Shown: positions 26,670 through 35,218, numbered from the stretch's first letter. The stretch is DNA of 64,000 nucleotides from Bacillus sp. BGMRC 2118 (GCA_008364785.1 VTTJ01000002.1:124001-188000); one strand, 5' to 3'. A program made the numbers and translations. The notes: generated by a model from the letters alone, not told the origin.

Positions 26670-27036
26670 GGCTGGGACATATATATTTCAGTCAATAATA
26701 AACCCGAACTATTAGGTGCAAGTTTAATAAATCTTACGCCTAATAATTTGGGTCTTTATTTGTTTTAAGTTGATTTGTTGATTGTTATTTAAAAACCATA
26801 GTGGAATGGAGCGAAAGCCACTCGACTCCTGCGGGAGGTAGAGGAAAGGCTGAGACCCCGCAGGCGTAGCTGAGGAGGCTCAGATTCCTCCCCGCGGAAA
26901 GCGAGTGGCTGTAGCGCAATGGAACGGACTCTTTCTCTTTCTTCCAACTTAACTCACTAATAAATAATAAAGTTTATGAATAATAATTTAGATATTATTC
27001 GTCTTTAAGGAGAGATAAATTAGTTATGTCCCAGCC
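26670..27036. repeat. MITE-like element with GGCTGGGACATA ends and GC-rich hairpin core (second copy)
   Basis: A 367-base element with ends GGCTGGGACATA and TTATGTCCCAGCC, a first hairpin (ACCCGAACTATTAGG with CCTAATAATTTGGGT) and a GC-rich core at about 26801-26926. The core has GCGAAAGCCACTCGACTCC, CTGCGGG, GAGACCCCGCAGGCGTAGC, CCCCGCGG and GCGAGTGGCTGTAGCGC, and folds on itself. It is the most complete core in the window; the copy at 14256 lacks the inner GAGACCCCGCAGG arm. No open reading frame is credible inside. Confidence 0.8.
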
Positions 27037-27041
27037 ACTTA

Positions 27042-27356
27042 TTAAAAATGTGTTCTACCCGTTACATTCTGGTTAAGTCGATACCATAGCCATAAGTCAT
27101 TGATGATAGAAGCCAAGTCAGATATCTCCGAATTCAAGATGCATGATTGTGTAAAATCATCTTCTTCTCCAAGGTGGTGTTGTTTTTCATTAATGATGGA
27201 TTCAAGCTCTGCTATACGGTCTGGAATCCTTCCACGTATGCTTTCCCAGTTAGCTAATATCTCTTGTTGTTCCAAATCGTTATATTGTTCCCACGATTGT
27301 TCAAGATGTGGTAACTCAATTCCAAGGCGCACATCCAATAAAAAGTATTTTGTCAT
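27042..27356 (-). CDS. Uncharacterised acidic 104-aa protein
   Basis: Not recognised. The product begins MTKYFLLDVRLGIELPHLEQSWEQYN and is helical and acidic, with a central segment IPDRIAELESIINEKQHHL that looks like a coiled coil, and a C-terminal DLWLWYRLNQN. There is no membrane segment or cysteine motif. ATG at 27356 follows a GGGGGAA site; an in-frame start further upstream lacks one. The stop lies six bases from the repeat element, so the element may have landed directly behind the gene. Confidence 0.6.
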   Translation of the reverse strand: MTKYFLLDVRLGIELPHLEQSWEQYNDLEQQEILANWESIRGRIPDRIAELESIINEKQHHLGEEDDFTQSCILNSEISDLASIINDLWLWYRLNQNVTGRTHF

Positions 27357-27488
27357 GACTATTCCCCCATATCCCAATACATTCATTCTACACAAAAATC
27401 AACAACTTTTCTAATCCCATCTATTTCCGTTAACTGCCTAGCATATCGAGTGCCAGGGCGCAAATAATAATGGAAAGGAGTGATGATC

Positions 27489-27635
27489 ATGGGAAAAGAA
27501 CAAAAAGATACCTTTACATTTTATTATGATGAGGCAGGAGAAAAGGAAATTATGGACCAAATTACGAATGCTTATCAAAGTGGTTATGATTATACAGTTA
27601 CCGAGGAACATGATCCGCAGCAAGAAGGGAAGTAA
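27489..27635 (+). CDS. Small acidic protein (48 aa)
   Basis: Not recognised. A short open frame starts ATG at 27489 directly after GAAAGGAGTGATGATC, a near-ideal ribosome site, and ends at a TAA 10 bases before a strong terminator. The product, MGKEQKDTFTFYYDEAGEKE and on to QQEGK, is acidic and hydrophilic, with YYDEAGEKEIMDQI as a likely helix. Ribosome site, stop and terminator together argue that it is real. Confidence 0.62.
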   Translation: MGKEQKDTFTFYYDEAGEKEIMDQITNAYQSGYDYTVTEEHDPQQEGK

Positions 27636-27643
27636 ATAGCATG

Positions 27644-27680
27644 AAAAACAGCTTATCGAAGTGATAAGCTGTTTTTTTTA
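27644..27680. terminator. Bidirectional terminator between convergent small genes
   Basis: AAAACAGCTTATC and GATAAGCTGTTTT form a 13-base-pair stem around GAAGT, with A-run and T-run flanks on both strands. Confidence 0.9.
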
Positions 27681-27684
27681 TCTT

Positions 27685-27960
27685 TTAAATTGCGATGTTC
27701 CGTACAACTGGATGTTCTGCCAAGTATGACTGGTATTCCTTGAACTGATTAGGCTGGATGAATATTTGTAGTGCATTGTTTTCATCATTTTTATAATAAA
27801 TGTATGCAAGTTCATCTAATAGCCATTCTGCTCCTTCAGTAGGTTGAAACATGATAAATTCAAACGTATCTGTATCAGTCTTAGCATGTATAACTAACTC
27901 TTTTGAACCGCCACCTAAAGACGTAGATTTCTTAATGAATAAATCCTCAAATTGTATCAA
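27685..27960 (-). CDS. Uncharacterised 91-aa protein
   Basis: Not recognised. The product begins [29 protein letters not shown]; alternating hydrophobic residues suggest a beta-rich fold, and a C-terminal [12 protein letters not shown] follows. There is no membrane helix or catalytic motif. The start is TTG, placed eight bases after GGAGGTGAG, which supports translation. It is divergent from the chemoreceptor gene, with about 150 bases between, and converges on the small acidic gene at a shared terminator. Confidence 0.62.
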   Translation of the reverse strand: MIQFEDLFIKKSTSLGGGSKELVIHAKTDTDTFEFIMFQPTEGAEWLLDELAYIYYKNDENNALQIFIQPNQFKEYQSYLAEHPVVRNIAI

Positions 27961-28109
27961 ACTTTCTCACCTCCATTTCTATTTTAAAACAAAACTCGTT
28001 TAGTTTTAACTTATATGTGATGGAATTATTTACAACTGCATATTTATCCCTCAGCTCCGATAAAAATTTAGAACTAATCAATAATTTAACATATGGAGGT
28101 CCGGTTGTA

Positions 28110-29846
28110 ATGATAAAAATTCGAAGGAAAAAAAGTTCTTTAGCGAACAAAGTACTTATTTTTATATCTTTTATGATTCTTTTTGTTCTAGCAAATGTCA
28201 TCACTTCTTTTTTATTAGCCTCAAAAATGAGTTCTCAGGTAGAGGAGATTCAGTCAATAGATCAAAAATATATGTTAGCATCAGAAGCAGCATATAAAAG
28301 CTTTATGACAATAGATGATAATACTTTATTTTTAACCGCTACTCCTGAAAACACAGACCCTGAGATCCTTCAATTAACTTTTGATGCAATTTATCAGTCA
28401 CAAGAGGATTTGAAGAAGTCACTGGAAGATCTAAAATCTGTAGCAGTTCACTTAACAAATTCAGATAATACAGATATCAATAATACAATTGAAGCAGCAA
28501 ATAATTATTTAACATTTAATGAGAAAGTCATGAAAGCTTCAGAAGTTGACCGTAAAAAGGGATATCATTATATGTATGAAACAGACGAAGAAGCGAATGT
28601 TTTCTTTCCTTTATCTGACGCATTAAATAAGTTAACAGCAAACGCAGAAAAAAAGATGAATCTTCATGCAGAAAGTACAATAAGCTTTGGGAATATACAG
28701 AAAATCACAGTTGCGATCCTAGGATTTTTAACTGTAGTAATTGCAATAGGTATTACATTATTTATTCGCAATGCAATTAAACCTTTAAGTATGGTTGCAG
28801 CAAAATTGAAAACAGTAGGCGAAGGAAACTTTACAGAAGAGGATATCCATGTAAGTTCATCAGATGAAATTGGAGAAATTGCTGAAGCTACAAATTCTAT
28901 GAAGAATAACCTTAGACAAGTAATTGGTAAAGTAGGCGCACACGCTGAACATGTTGCATCCTCATCCGAACAATTAAGTGCAAGTGCCGAACAAACATCA
29001 TCAGCAACTAATCATATTGCAAGTGTAATTACTGAGGTTACAGTAGGTACAGAGGAACAAGCTCATAATACGAAAACAGGTTTAAACCTGCTTCAAGAGG
29101 TAGCTACAAAGTTAGGACAAGTAACAGAGAATGCTGAAGAATCTGTGCAGTATACAGAAAAAGCCACAATTAAAACTGATGAGGGACAATCTTCAATTAG
29201 CCAGGTTATGGAACAAATGAGCTCAATGAACATAACAACTCAAAATTTGACTAATATTGTGAAAGACTTAGGAGCTCACTCTACTGAAATAGGAGAAATT
29301 GTAAACGTAATACAATCAATTTCCTCGCAAACAAACCTACTAGCACTAAATGCTGCAATTGAAGCAGCAAGGGCAGGCGAATCAGGAAAAGGGTTTGCAG
29401 TCGTAGCCGAAGAAGTACGAAAACTAGCAGAACAATCAAGTAAATCGACAGAACAGGTATTACAATTAGTGACTGCAATTCAAACAAAAACAATTGAGGC
29501 TATGCAGGCTGCAGAAACTACGAATAAAGAGGTATCTTCTGGAATTCAAACTGTGAAAACAGCTAATAGTGCATTTGGAGAAATTCAAGTAACTGTAAAT
29601 GAGGTAAAGGGACGAATTAATGAAGTAGCTACTTCAGTTAAGGATATGTCTGAACAATCCAAACTACTTGTAGAATCAATCGAGGCAATTGCTGAAGTCG
29701 CTGCAACTACATCCGAAAGTACCCAAAATGTATCAGCAGCAACGGAGGAACAACTTGCTTCTATGGAAGAAATTTCAGTTTCTGCTACGTCGCTTTCACA
29801 ACTAGCAGAAGAACTTTTACGCGACGTTTCAAGATTTCGTATATAA
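28110..29846 (+). CDS. Methyl-accepting chemotaxis protein
   Basis: A 578-residue transmembrane chemoreceptor. TM1 is about residues 13-35 and TM2 about 200-222, framing a roughly 165-residue extracellular four-helix-like sensing domain with no cysteine. A HAMP domain follows ([26 protein letters not shown]) and then the signalling domain, whose tip contains [31 protein letters not shown]. The ligand is unknown. ATG at 28110 follows GGAGGTCC at nine bases; the in-frame ATG at 28017 would add 31 residues before the membrane anchor and has no ribosome site. No che gene is nearby, so it is an orphan receptor. Confidence 0.93.
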   Translation: MIKIRRKKSSLANKVLIFISFMILFVLANVITSFLLASKMSSQVEEIQSIDQKYMLASEAAYKSFMTIDDNTLFLTATPENTDPEILQLTFDAIYQSQEDLKKSLEDLKSVAVHLTNSDNTDINNTIEAANNYLTFNEKVMKASEVDRKKGYHYMYETDEEANVFFPLSDALNKLTANAEKKMNLHAESTISFGNIQKITVAILGFLTVVIAIGITLFIRNAIKPLSMVAAKLKTVGEGNFTEEDIHVSSSDEIGEIAEATNSMKNNLRQVIGKVGAHAEHVASSSEQLSASAEQTSSATNHIASVITEVTVGTEEQAHNTKTGLNLLQEVATKLGQVTENAEESVQYTEKATIKTDEGQSSISQVMEQMSSMNITTQNLTNIVKDLGAHSTEIGEIVNVIQSISSQTNLLALNAAIEAARAGESGKGFAVVAEEVRKLAEQSSKSTEQVLQLVTAIQTKTIEAMQAAETTNKEVSSGIQTVKTANSAFGEIQVTVNEVKGRINEVATSVKDMSEQSKLLVESIEAIAEVAATTSESTQNVSAATEEQLASMEEISVSATSLSQLAEELLRDVSRFRI

Positions 29847-29887
29847 AAAATAAATCTTGTACAAGATCCCTTTTAATTACAAATAAC

Positions 29888-29923
29888 TAACAGAGCTTCC
29901 ACCGCTTTTTGGGAAGCTCTGTC
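29888..29923 (+). terminator. Hairpin downstream of the chemoreceptor gene
   Basis: ACAGAGCTTCC and GGGAAGCTCTGT form an 11-base-pair stem with a T-containing loop. It lies 40 bases past the stop and lacks a long T-tail, so terminator strength is uncertain. Confidence 0.55.
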
Positions 29924-30000
29924 ACTATTTAAGACTATTATTTATAGGAATAATAACAATCTATGCGAAAATAACTCTCGATTTAATAAAGACATACCAA

Positions 30001-30123
30001 TTAACTATTATCATATTCCTTTTGCTTCATTTTAGGTTTTTTAATAAGAAGGATTATAGAAGTAATATAGGCACCGCCTAGTATAGTTACGATAATCCAT
30101 GCAATAATTTCTAAGTTTGTCAC
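30001..30123 (-). CDS. Small single-span membrane protein (40 aa)
   Basis: Not recognised. A 40-residue frame starts GTG at 30123 after AAGGAGGTACTCCA, an excellent ribosome site. The product, MTNLEIIAWIIVTILGGAYI then TSIILLIKKPKMKQKEYDNS, has one membrane helix (about residues 5-27) and a short basic, then polar, cytoplasmic tail. This is the layout of a small membrane protein that may regulate a larger partner. The nearest candidates are the chemoreceptor and Pit genes, but no operon link is evident. Confidence 0.6.
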   Translation of the reverse strand: MTNLEIIAWIIVTILGGAYITSIILLIKKPKMKQKEYDNS

Positions 30124-30203
30124 TGGAGTACCTCCTTAATCATATTTACGACCTTAAAAAAGGGTGTAAAAGTAATATATGATGAAGGGGTATAAGATAG
30201 AAC

Positions 30204-30392
30204 AAGGCTCTTTTCTAAAACTTTGTTGCTTTTAGTACAATTATTCTGGGTGTACAACCAGTTTTAGAAGAAAACTGAGGCTGAATTAGAAGAGAGCAAC
30301 TCTCTTTATGTATACTAGTGACTAGATACTATGGTAAAAATCTGGGTTTTGGGATTTTTACGAAAGCAACAATTTATATACGAAAACAGCCT
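30204..30392 (+). repeat. Intact copy of the 190-bp MITE-like family
   Basis: A 189-base element beginning AAGGCTCTTTTCTAAAAC and ending, read inward from the right, AGGCTGTTTTCGTATA. The two ends form imperfect terminal inverted repeats (AGGCTsTTTTC plus a later TTGTTGC on each side). Internal landmarks are TGTACAACCAGTTTTAGAAG and GAGCAACTCTCTTTATGTAT. It lies 34 bases beyond the end of pit and in inverted orientation to the copy at 32282. No coding capacity. Fills most of the 30124-30425 gap. Confidence 0.75.
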
Positions 30393-30395
30393 AGA

Positions 30396-30430
30396 ACAAA
30401 AAAAGAGGCAGACAGGCTGCCTCTTTTAGA
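30396..30430 (-). terminator. Intrinsic terminator after pit
   Basis: On the minus strand AAAAGAGGCAGCC, TGT and CTGCCTCTTTTTTT form a stem with a T-run. It overlaps the last codons of pit by a few bases. Confidence 0.8.
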
Positions 30431-31424
30431 AGAATAAATTTAATATAAAGTAAATTAAACCAGCTAACGTAGCTGAAATGGGAAGTGTAATGACCCATGT
30501 AATTAACATCCGTTGAGCAGTTCCCCACTTTACCCCTTTTAAACGGTGAGCAGATCCTACCCCTAAAATTGAGGAGGAAATAACGTGTGTGGTACTAACT
30601 GGAACATGGATAAACGTAGCTCCAAAGATAACAGCTGCACCGGTTAAATCAGCAGCAACTCCGTTTACTGGACGTATCTTCATTATCTTACCACCAACAG
30701 TTTTAATGATTTTCCAACCACCTACTGAAGTCCCAAGACCCATTGCAAGTGCACAAGATACTTGTACCCATGTTTGAATGTCATCATTTGACTGAAATCC
30801 GTTAACGATTAGAGCCATTGTGATGATACCCATAGCCTTTTGAGCATCGTTTGTACCATGAGTATAGGATTGCAAAGCAGCAGTTAAAATTTGAAGAAAT
30901 CTAAAGTTACGGTTTGTCTTAGATAAGTTATTATTTTTAAACACTATTTTAAAGATACTATAAACGATATATCCTACAACGAATGCTAGTACTGGTGATA
31001 TTAATAATGCCTGGATAATCTTTAAGAATCCAGAATAGTGCAATGCACCAAAACCTGCAGAAGCAATGGCTGCCCCAGCTATAGAACCAATTAAAGCATG
31101 TGATGAACTACTTGGAATTCCGTAATACCAAGTAATTAAGTTCCAGGCAATGGCTGCCAACAAGGCAGACAAGATAACTACGGAACCATTATCAAGTGTA
31201 AATGGATCGACAATATCCTTCGTAATGGTTTTGGCAACACCAGTGAAAGATAGTGCTCCAACAAAGTTCATGACAGCTGCAAGAATAATTGCATGTCTTG
31301 GTTTTAAAGCTTTTGTTGATACAGAAGTTGCGATAGAGTTGGCTGTATCATGGAAGCCATTTATAAAATCAAATGCAAGTGCTCCAATAACGATTAATAT
31401 AGTTAAAATAAGAATTGTATCCAT
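30426..31424 (-). CDS. pit: PiT-family inorganic phosphate transporter
   Basis: A low-affinity, metal-phosphate/proton symporter of the plasma membrane. The 332-residue protein has about ten membrane helices and the two PiT signature repeats: FDFINGFHDTANSIATSV near the N-terminus and TLTYTHGTNDAQKAMGI-like QSYTHGTNDAQKAMGI in the middle, with a third GxSTTHV segment (VPVSTTHVISSS). It follows ykaA by 11 bases in an operon, the usual PhoU-like/Pit pairing. PhoP-box-like repeats lie upstream of ykaA. Confidence 0.94.
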   Translation of the reverse strand: MDTILILTILIVIGALAFDFINGFHDTANSIATSVSTKALKPRHAIILAAVMNFVGALSFTGVAKTITKDIVDPFTLDNGSVVILSALLAAIAWNLITWYYGIPSSSSHALIGSIAGAAIASAGFGALHYSGFLKIIQALLISPVLAFVVGYIVYSIFKIVFKNNNLSKTNRNFRFLQILTAALQSYTHGTNDAQKAMGIITMALIVNGFQSNDDIQTWVQVSCALAMGLGTSVGGWKIIKTVGGKIMKIRPVNGVAADLTGAAVIFGATFIHVPVSTTHVISSSILGVGSAHRLKGVKWGTAQRMLITWVITLPISATLAGLIYFILNLFF

Positions 31425-31435
31425 GAATAAGCTCC

Positions 31436-32053
31436 TTACGCATTCTTCATTATAATTGTTTCAAGCGTGTTCGCGACTTTTTGACAATAGTCTGCGATTT
31501 CTTCTAATTCCTCATAAATTTCTTTATATTGGATAATGCGAATAGGATCTTTCTCAACATGGAATAAATGTTTGATTGCCTGACGCAGGATACCATCACA
31601 TTTTGATTCTAAGTCTTTAATCTTGATTGAGTGCTCACGAATCTCGAGTAATTTCTTTGATGCAAGTAATTCAACAGCTAATACAATCTCATCAGCACAG
31701 CTACGGATTGCTTCTACAAACTTTAACATGAATTCATCTGCCTGAGTGATGGAATACATTTCGAACATTGCTGAAGTGTGCTCTAAACCATCTAAAACAT
31801 CGTCCATGCTCATGGCTAAAGCTAAAATATCCTCACGTTCAATTGGTGTAATAAACGCATTGTTAAGGTCTTTAATTACTTCGTGAACGAGAGAATCACC
31901 TTTTGTCTCAATCTCTTTCATTTTTTCGGAAAAGATTTTGAGGTCTCCTACATTGTTCAATTTATAATCTGCGAAGAAGTTTGCACCTTCTTTGAGGTTC
32001 ACTGAGATTTCACTTAGATGAATTGCAAACTTGTCTTTCTTCTTAAAAGCCAT
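31436..32053 (-). CDS. ykaA: DUF47 (PhoU-like) protein YkaA
   Basis: A 205-residue all-helical protein of the DUF47 family, related in fold to PhoU. FADYKLNNVGDLKIFSEKMKEIETKGDSLVHEVIKDLNNAFITPIEREDI contains the conserved acidic/His metal-binding helices (E-x3-D and D-x6-H type). Members are usually encoded beside Pit transporters and are thought to modulate them. It is the first gene of the ykaA-pit operon, with 11 bases between them. The start codon follows GGGGGT-type ribosome bases at modest strength. Confidence 0.9.
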   Translation of the reverse strand: MAFKKKDKFAIHLSEISVNLKEGANFFADYKLNNVGDLKIFSEKMKEIETKGDSLVHEVIKDLNNAFITPIEREDILALAMSMDDVLDGLEHTSAMFEMYSITQADEFMLKFVEAIRSCADEIVLAVELLASKKLLEIREHSIKIKDLESKCDGILRQAIKHLFHVEKDPIRIIQYKEIYEELEEIADYCQKVANTLETIIMKNA

Positions 32054-32196
32054 GAATAATACCCCCGAATAAATGATCTAATTTTTTACAAGGCACGTAA
32101 AACTTCTATTATGTATGTTGCCCAGTTAAATTGAATTTAGCAAACGAAATAATCATAACTCAAAATTCATATTACGAATAGAGTTATGATGAAAAA

Positions 32197-32245
32197 TTTA
32201 CAAATTCTTAACATTATATCGGTATATAATTTTACAAACTTTACA
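32197..32245. promoter_or_regulatory. Candidate PhoP-box repeats upstream of ykaA-pit
   Basis: TTTACA (32197-32202) and TTAACA (32208-32213) are spaced exactly 11 bases start to start, the Bacillus PhoP-box pattern TT(A/C/T)ACA-N5-TT(A/C/T)ACA. Further TTTACA hexamers begin at 32231 and 32240, in the same orientation. The repeats read on the strand opposite to the ykaA-pit message. In B. subtilis that orientation has been associated with repression, so this may be PhoP repression of the low-affinity transporter. Confidence 0.5.
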
Positions 32246-32281
32246 AACGATTCATATTCATGATGATTTTTCCCTTTTTTT

Positions 32282-32470
32282 AGGCTGTTTTCGTATAGAA
32301 TGTTGCTTTCTCATAAAAATCCCAAAAGCCGGATTTTTACCTTAGTATCTAGGTACTTCTATACATAAAGAAAGTTGCTCTTTTCTAATCGAACCTCGTT
32401 TTGCTTCTAAAACAGGTTGTACACACAGAATAAGTGTACGAATAGCAACAAAGCTTTAGAAAAGAGCCTT
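32282..32470 (-). repeat. Intact copy of the 190-bp MITE-like family, inverted
   Basis: A 189-base element with the same landmarks as the copy at 30204 but on the other strand: AGGCTGTTTTCGTATAGAA at the left, TTGTACACACAGAATAAG in the middle and CTTTAGAAAAGAGCCTT at the right. It stands between ykaA and the acetyltransferase gene and, with the other copy, brackets the ykaA-pit operon and its PhoP-like boxes. The rest of the 32054-32526 gap is the ykaA control region. Confidence 0.75.
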
Positions 32471-32526
32471 TTTTTATCGTGTTTTACTAATAATTGGAAT
32501 ATAATAGTTGAAAAGTGTAAAGGGGA

Positions 32527-33048
32527 ATGAGCTTGCTTAATGGTGTGGAAATTTTAGAAGTTACTCAAATTCAGAATGTGAAGGCAGAATTAAGCAGACT
32601 ATTAATTCAGGTAGTAGAAGATGGGGCATCCATCGGATTCATGCCGCCGCTTTCTTTAAGTGTTTCGATGGAGTATTGGGATGAAGTACAGAGGCAATCA
32701 AATGTCATCTTACTGATTGCTAAGGTAGATAATCAAATTGTAGGGAGTGTTCAGCTTCATTTAGTCATGAAGGAAAATGGTGTACATAGAGCTGAAATAG
32801 CAAAATTAATGACACACCCAGCATACCGGAGATACGGAATAGGTCGCAGCTTGATGGAAGCGTTAGAAAATAGGGCATTTTTAGAAAATAGAACATTACT
32901 TGTACTCGATACAAGAGCTGGAGATCCGTCGAATAGTTTGTATACAAAATTAAATTATATACGGGTAGGGGAAATCCCAAAATTTGCGATATCTGATAAC
33001 GGGCAATTGCATTCAACTGTTCTTTATTATAAGGACTTATCGAGTTAA
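32527..33048 (+). CDS. GNAT family N-acetyltransferase
   Basis: A 173-residue GNAT protein. The acetyl-CoA loop is HPAYRRYGIGRSLMEALE, followed by LLVLDTRAGDPSNSLYTKLNYIRVGEIP, which is typical of the GNAT group annotated as acetyltransferase with an N-terminal MPPLS segment (GFMPPLSLSVSMEYW). The substrate is unknown. The start used is ATG at 32527 with AAAGGGGA before it. It is a single gene, ended by a shared bidirectional terminator. Confidence 0.85.
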   Translation: MSLLNGVEILEVTQIQNVKAELSRLLIQVVEDGASIGFMPPLSLSVSMEYWDEVQRQSNVILLIAKVDNQIVGSVQLHLVMKENGVHRAEIAKLMTHPAYRRYGIGRSLMEALENRAFLENRTLLVLDTRAGDPSNSLYTKLNYIRVGEIPKFAISDNGQLHSTVLYYKDLSS

Positions 33049-33055
33049 CAGTCAT

Positions 33056-33090
33056 AAAAAAGCTATGGCTTCGTGCCATAGCTTTTATTT
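33056..33090. terminator. Bidirectional terminator
   Basis: AAAAAAGCTATGGC and GCCATAGCTTTT form a nine-base-pair core stem with a TTCGT loop and A/T runs on both sides, between convergent genes. Confidence 0.9.
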
Positions 33091-33840
33091 TTTGATAAGT
33101 TTAGAAGGGTTATTCACTTTGTACAAGGCACTGACTTCTAACAATAAACTTTCGTCTTCCACATCTTTCCCCTTTGGCAGACTTTTCTTCACAATTTTTC
33201 CATCGAACTCGATTTCCTGACCAGCTGCTAGCTCGAATTTTTTTAATGTTTTACTATGACTACACCATGCTAGTCCAACATCAATTGGTTCGTCCTGCTC
33301 AATTCGGACGTCTTCAAGTACAACGACTTCATCATTTTCTTCATTAAAGTGATTCCAGCTTAAGGCGAATTGTTTCACTTTTGCTGTAAAATGTACTTTT
33401 TCTTCAGGTAAAACAAGCTTTGCAGGTTTTTCTTTTTTTGCTTTAGTCACTGGTTTTGCTCCAGTTGTGGATGTAGATGTTTTCTCTTTCGTTACAGTTT
33501 GTGGAACTTTTTCAGTAGCATCTTCATCTAGCTTAATCAATTCTTTTCCGAAACTGGAAGACTGCATTTCCTTTAAGTATGCTGGGTGAATACATGAGAG
33601 ATTACCGTCTTGAAATTCGATAACGAGTGTATTTTGTTCTAATGTGTCACCGAATACTTCATAACCTTTAATCGTTACGAGCCTTTGGTGTGTACGATCT
33701 TTATACCAAAATTCCTTTTTCACTTCTTTCGTTGTGCTTAATCCCCAATCACGGACCTTTTCTGCATAATGATCTTCATCTTGAAATATTTCAAATTCGC
33801 CACTTGGCGGTATGTAAAATGTTTGATCCTTTTCTTCCAT
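33085..33840 (-). CDS. Uncharacterised 251-aa two-domain protein
   Basis: Not recognised. The N-terminal part (about residues 1-115) begins MEEKDQTFYIPPSGEFEIFQ and contains GYEVFGDTLEQNTLVIEFQDGNLSCIHPAYLKEMQ, a beta-rich fold. Residues about 118-150 are a Lys/Thr/Ser/Pro-rich linker, and a second beta-rich domain (LVLPEEKVHFTAKVKQFALSWNHF) follows to the end. There is no signal peptide or membrane helix, so it is cytoplasmic. ATG at 33840 follows AAAGGAAG. It lies 32 bases behind the permease gene, probably in the same transcript. Confidence 0.65.
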   Translation of the reverse strand: MEEKDQTFYIPPSGEFEIFQDEDHYAEKVRDWGLSTTKEVKKEFWYKDRTHQRLVTIKGYEVFGDTLEQNTLVIEFQDGNLSCIHPAYLKEMQSSSFGKELIKLDEDATEKVPQTVTKEKTSTSTTGAKPVTKAKKEKPAKLVLPEEKVHFTAKVKQFALSWNHFNEENDEVVVLEDVRIEQDEPIDVGLAWCSHSKTLKKFELAAGQEIEFDGKIVKKSLPKGKDVEDESLLLEVSALYKVNNPSKLIKK

Positions 33841-33871
33841 TGTGTCACTTCCTTTATAATAGGTCACCTCT

Positions 33872-35218
33872 TTACATAGAAAGAGGTGACTTCTGTTTAT
33901 TCTCTATAAATTTAATAGTAGCATATTTATATAGTGTGTAAAAAACACCTGTAATCATGAAAACTAAAATTCCTGGTGATAACGTTTCGTCGATTAAGAA
34001 ATAAAGGAGCATACCAATAGCGATCGAAATCATAGCTTGTTTGTTAAATGTAAAGTTATCTAGATACATTGCTTCTAAGTCTGTAATCTCAATTTTACTT
34101 TTCTTATATAATATAAAATCTGTCACAATAACAGCAGAAAGCGGTATGATAAATCCACCTAATAACGTAATATACTGTTTTGCTTCTGTCACAATGGCTG
34201 GAAAACAGCTTAACGTAATTCCGAGTATACCAAATGTTAGGGCACTTTTAATTCTGCCAAGCTTTGGAATGCTATTTAGCAAGCTAAATCCGCCTGTATA
34301 CGCATTATTCATATTAATGGAAAGCATCGATATAATGGCAGTAACCGAAATTAGCAAAAGAACGACATAAGAACTTGTTAATGTCGTTGACACGACAAAG
34401 GGATTTACATCCTGGTATCGAACCGCAGTAAAGGCTGCTAAAATGGCGGTCAATGTAAATCCGGTTACATTTCCTGTGAATATTCCCCAAAAAGAGTGCT
34501 TCTTGGATTTAGAGAAGCGGGCCATATCTGAAGATGCACTAACTCCTGATACATATTGAACAAATGTTAATCCAGTGAAGAAGATAAAACTGGATATTGA
34601 AAAGGTATAACTACTGCTTTCAAACGTAGTAATAGGCGATGCAGATGTGACTAACAAATAAAAAATCACAACCTGACCTACTAGCAAGACAGGAATAAAA
34701 TATCTTGTTAACTTCTTGATTAAATCAAACCCAACGAGAGCTAAAATAGACATGGTTGCTGCAAGTATAATAGAAATAAGGTAGAAAGGGATGCTAATTT
34801 GAAATAACCGTTCCGCCATTTCTTTTACTAAATACGTTCCGCCAATCGTTTGAACCGAAAACCAGTACAAAGATGTAACGGTTCGAATCGGTGATGAAAT
34901 ATATTGAGCCCCTTTAATTCCGATAATTGAGCGTATCGCATATTGTGCGGGTATCCCGTTCGTGGCTCCAGGGAAACTAAGCCAAGAAACGAAGAAAAAC
35001 GCAAGTATTGCTCCTAAAACAGTACTAATAACCGCTTGTGTAAAGGTTAAACCACCCTCTAATACAGCTAATGCGGGAACTAAAAAGTTACCTGCATTAA
35101 CAGAAAAGGCAACTTGAATATAAAAATATTCAAACCAACTTGTTGTCCGCAGTTCTTGTGGGACAGGATCAAGTCCAAATCTTTCTATAATATCTGGCTT
35201 TTTCATTTCTTTTTCCAT
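33872..35218 (-). CDS. NCS1-type cytosine/purine permease family transporter
   Basis: A 448-residue protein with about 12 membrane helices. The N-terminal FGLDPVPQELRTTSWFEYFYIQVAFSVNAGNFLVPALA and SFPGATNGIPAQYAIRSIIG resemble the NCS1 family (cytosine, purine, allantoin, hydantoin or thiamine-precursor uptake). The substrate cannot be assigned; no catabolic or biosynthetic gene nearby suggests one. The ribosome site is AGGAGT-like upstream of ATG at 35218; an internal ATG (MKKPDII) four codons later is an alternative. It is co-oriented with the unknown 251-residue protein downstream. Confidence 0.8.
   Translation of the reverse strand: MEKEMKKPDIIERFGLDPVPQELRTTSWFEYFYIQVAFSVNAGNFLVPALAVLEGGLTFTQAVISTVLGAILAFFFVSWLSFPGATNGIPAQYAIRSIIGIKGAQYISSPIRTVTSLYWFSVQTIGGTYLVKEMAERLFQISIPFYLISIILAATMSILALVGFDLIKKLTRYFIPVLLVGQVVIFYLLVTSASPITTFESSSYTFSISSFIFFTGLTFVQYVSGVSASSDMARFSKSKKHSFWGIFTGNVTGFTLTAILAAFTAVRYQDVNPFVVSTTLTSSYVVLLLISVTAIISMLSINMNNAYTGGFSLLNSIPKLGRIKSALTFGILGITLSCFPAIVTEAKQYITLLGGFIIPLSAVIVTDFILYKKSKIEITDLEAMYLDNFTFNKQAMISIAIGMLLYFLIDETLSPGILVFMITGVFYTLYKYATIKFIENKQKSPLSM

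Noticed and set aside
27036..27042. Insertion sequence between moaB and the small-protein cluster
   Set aside because: The inverted ends of the element at 26670-27036 suggested an IS, but no transposase frame or remnant is present, so it is described as a non-autonomous repeat.
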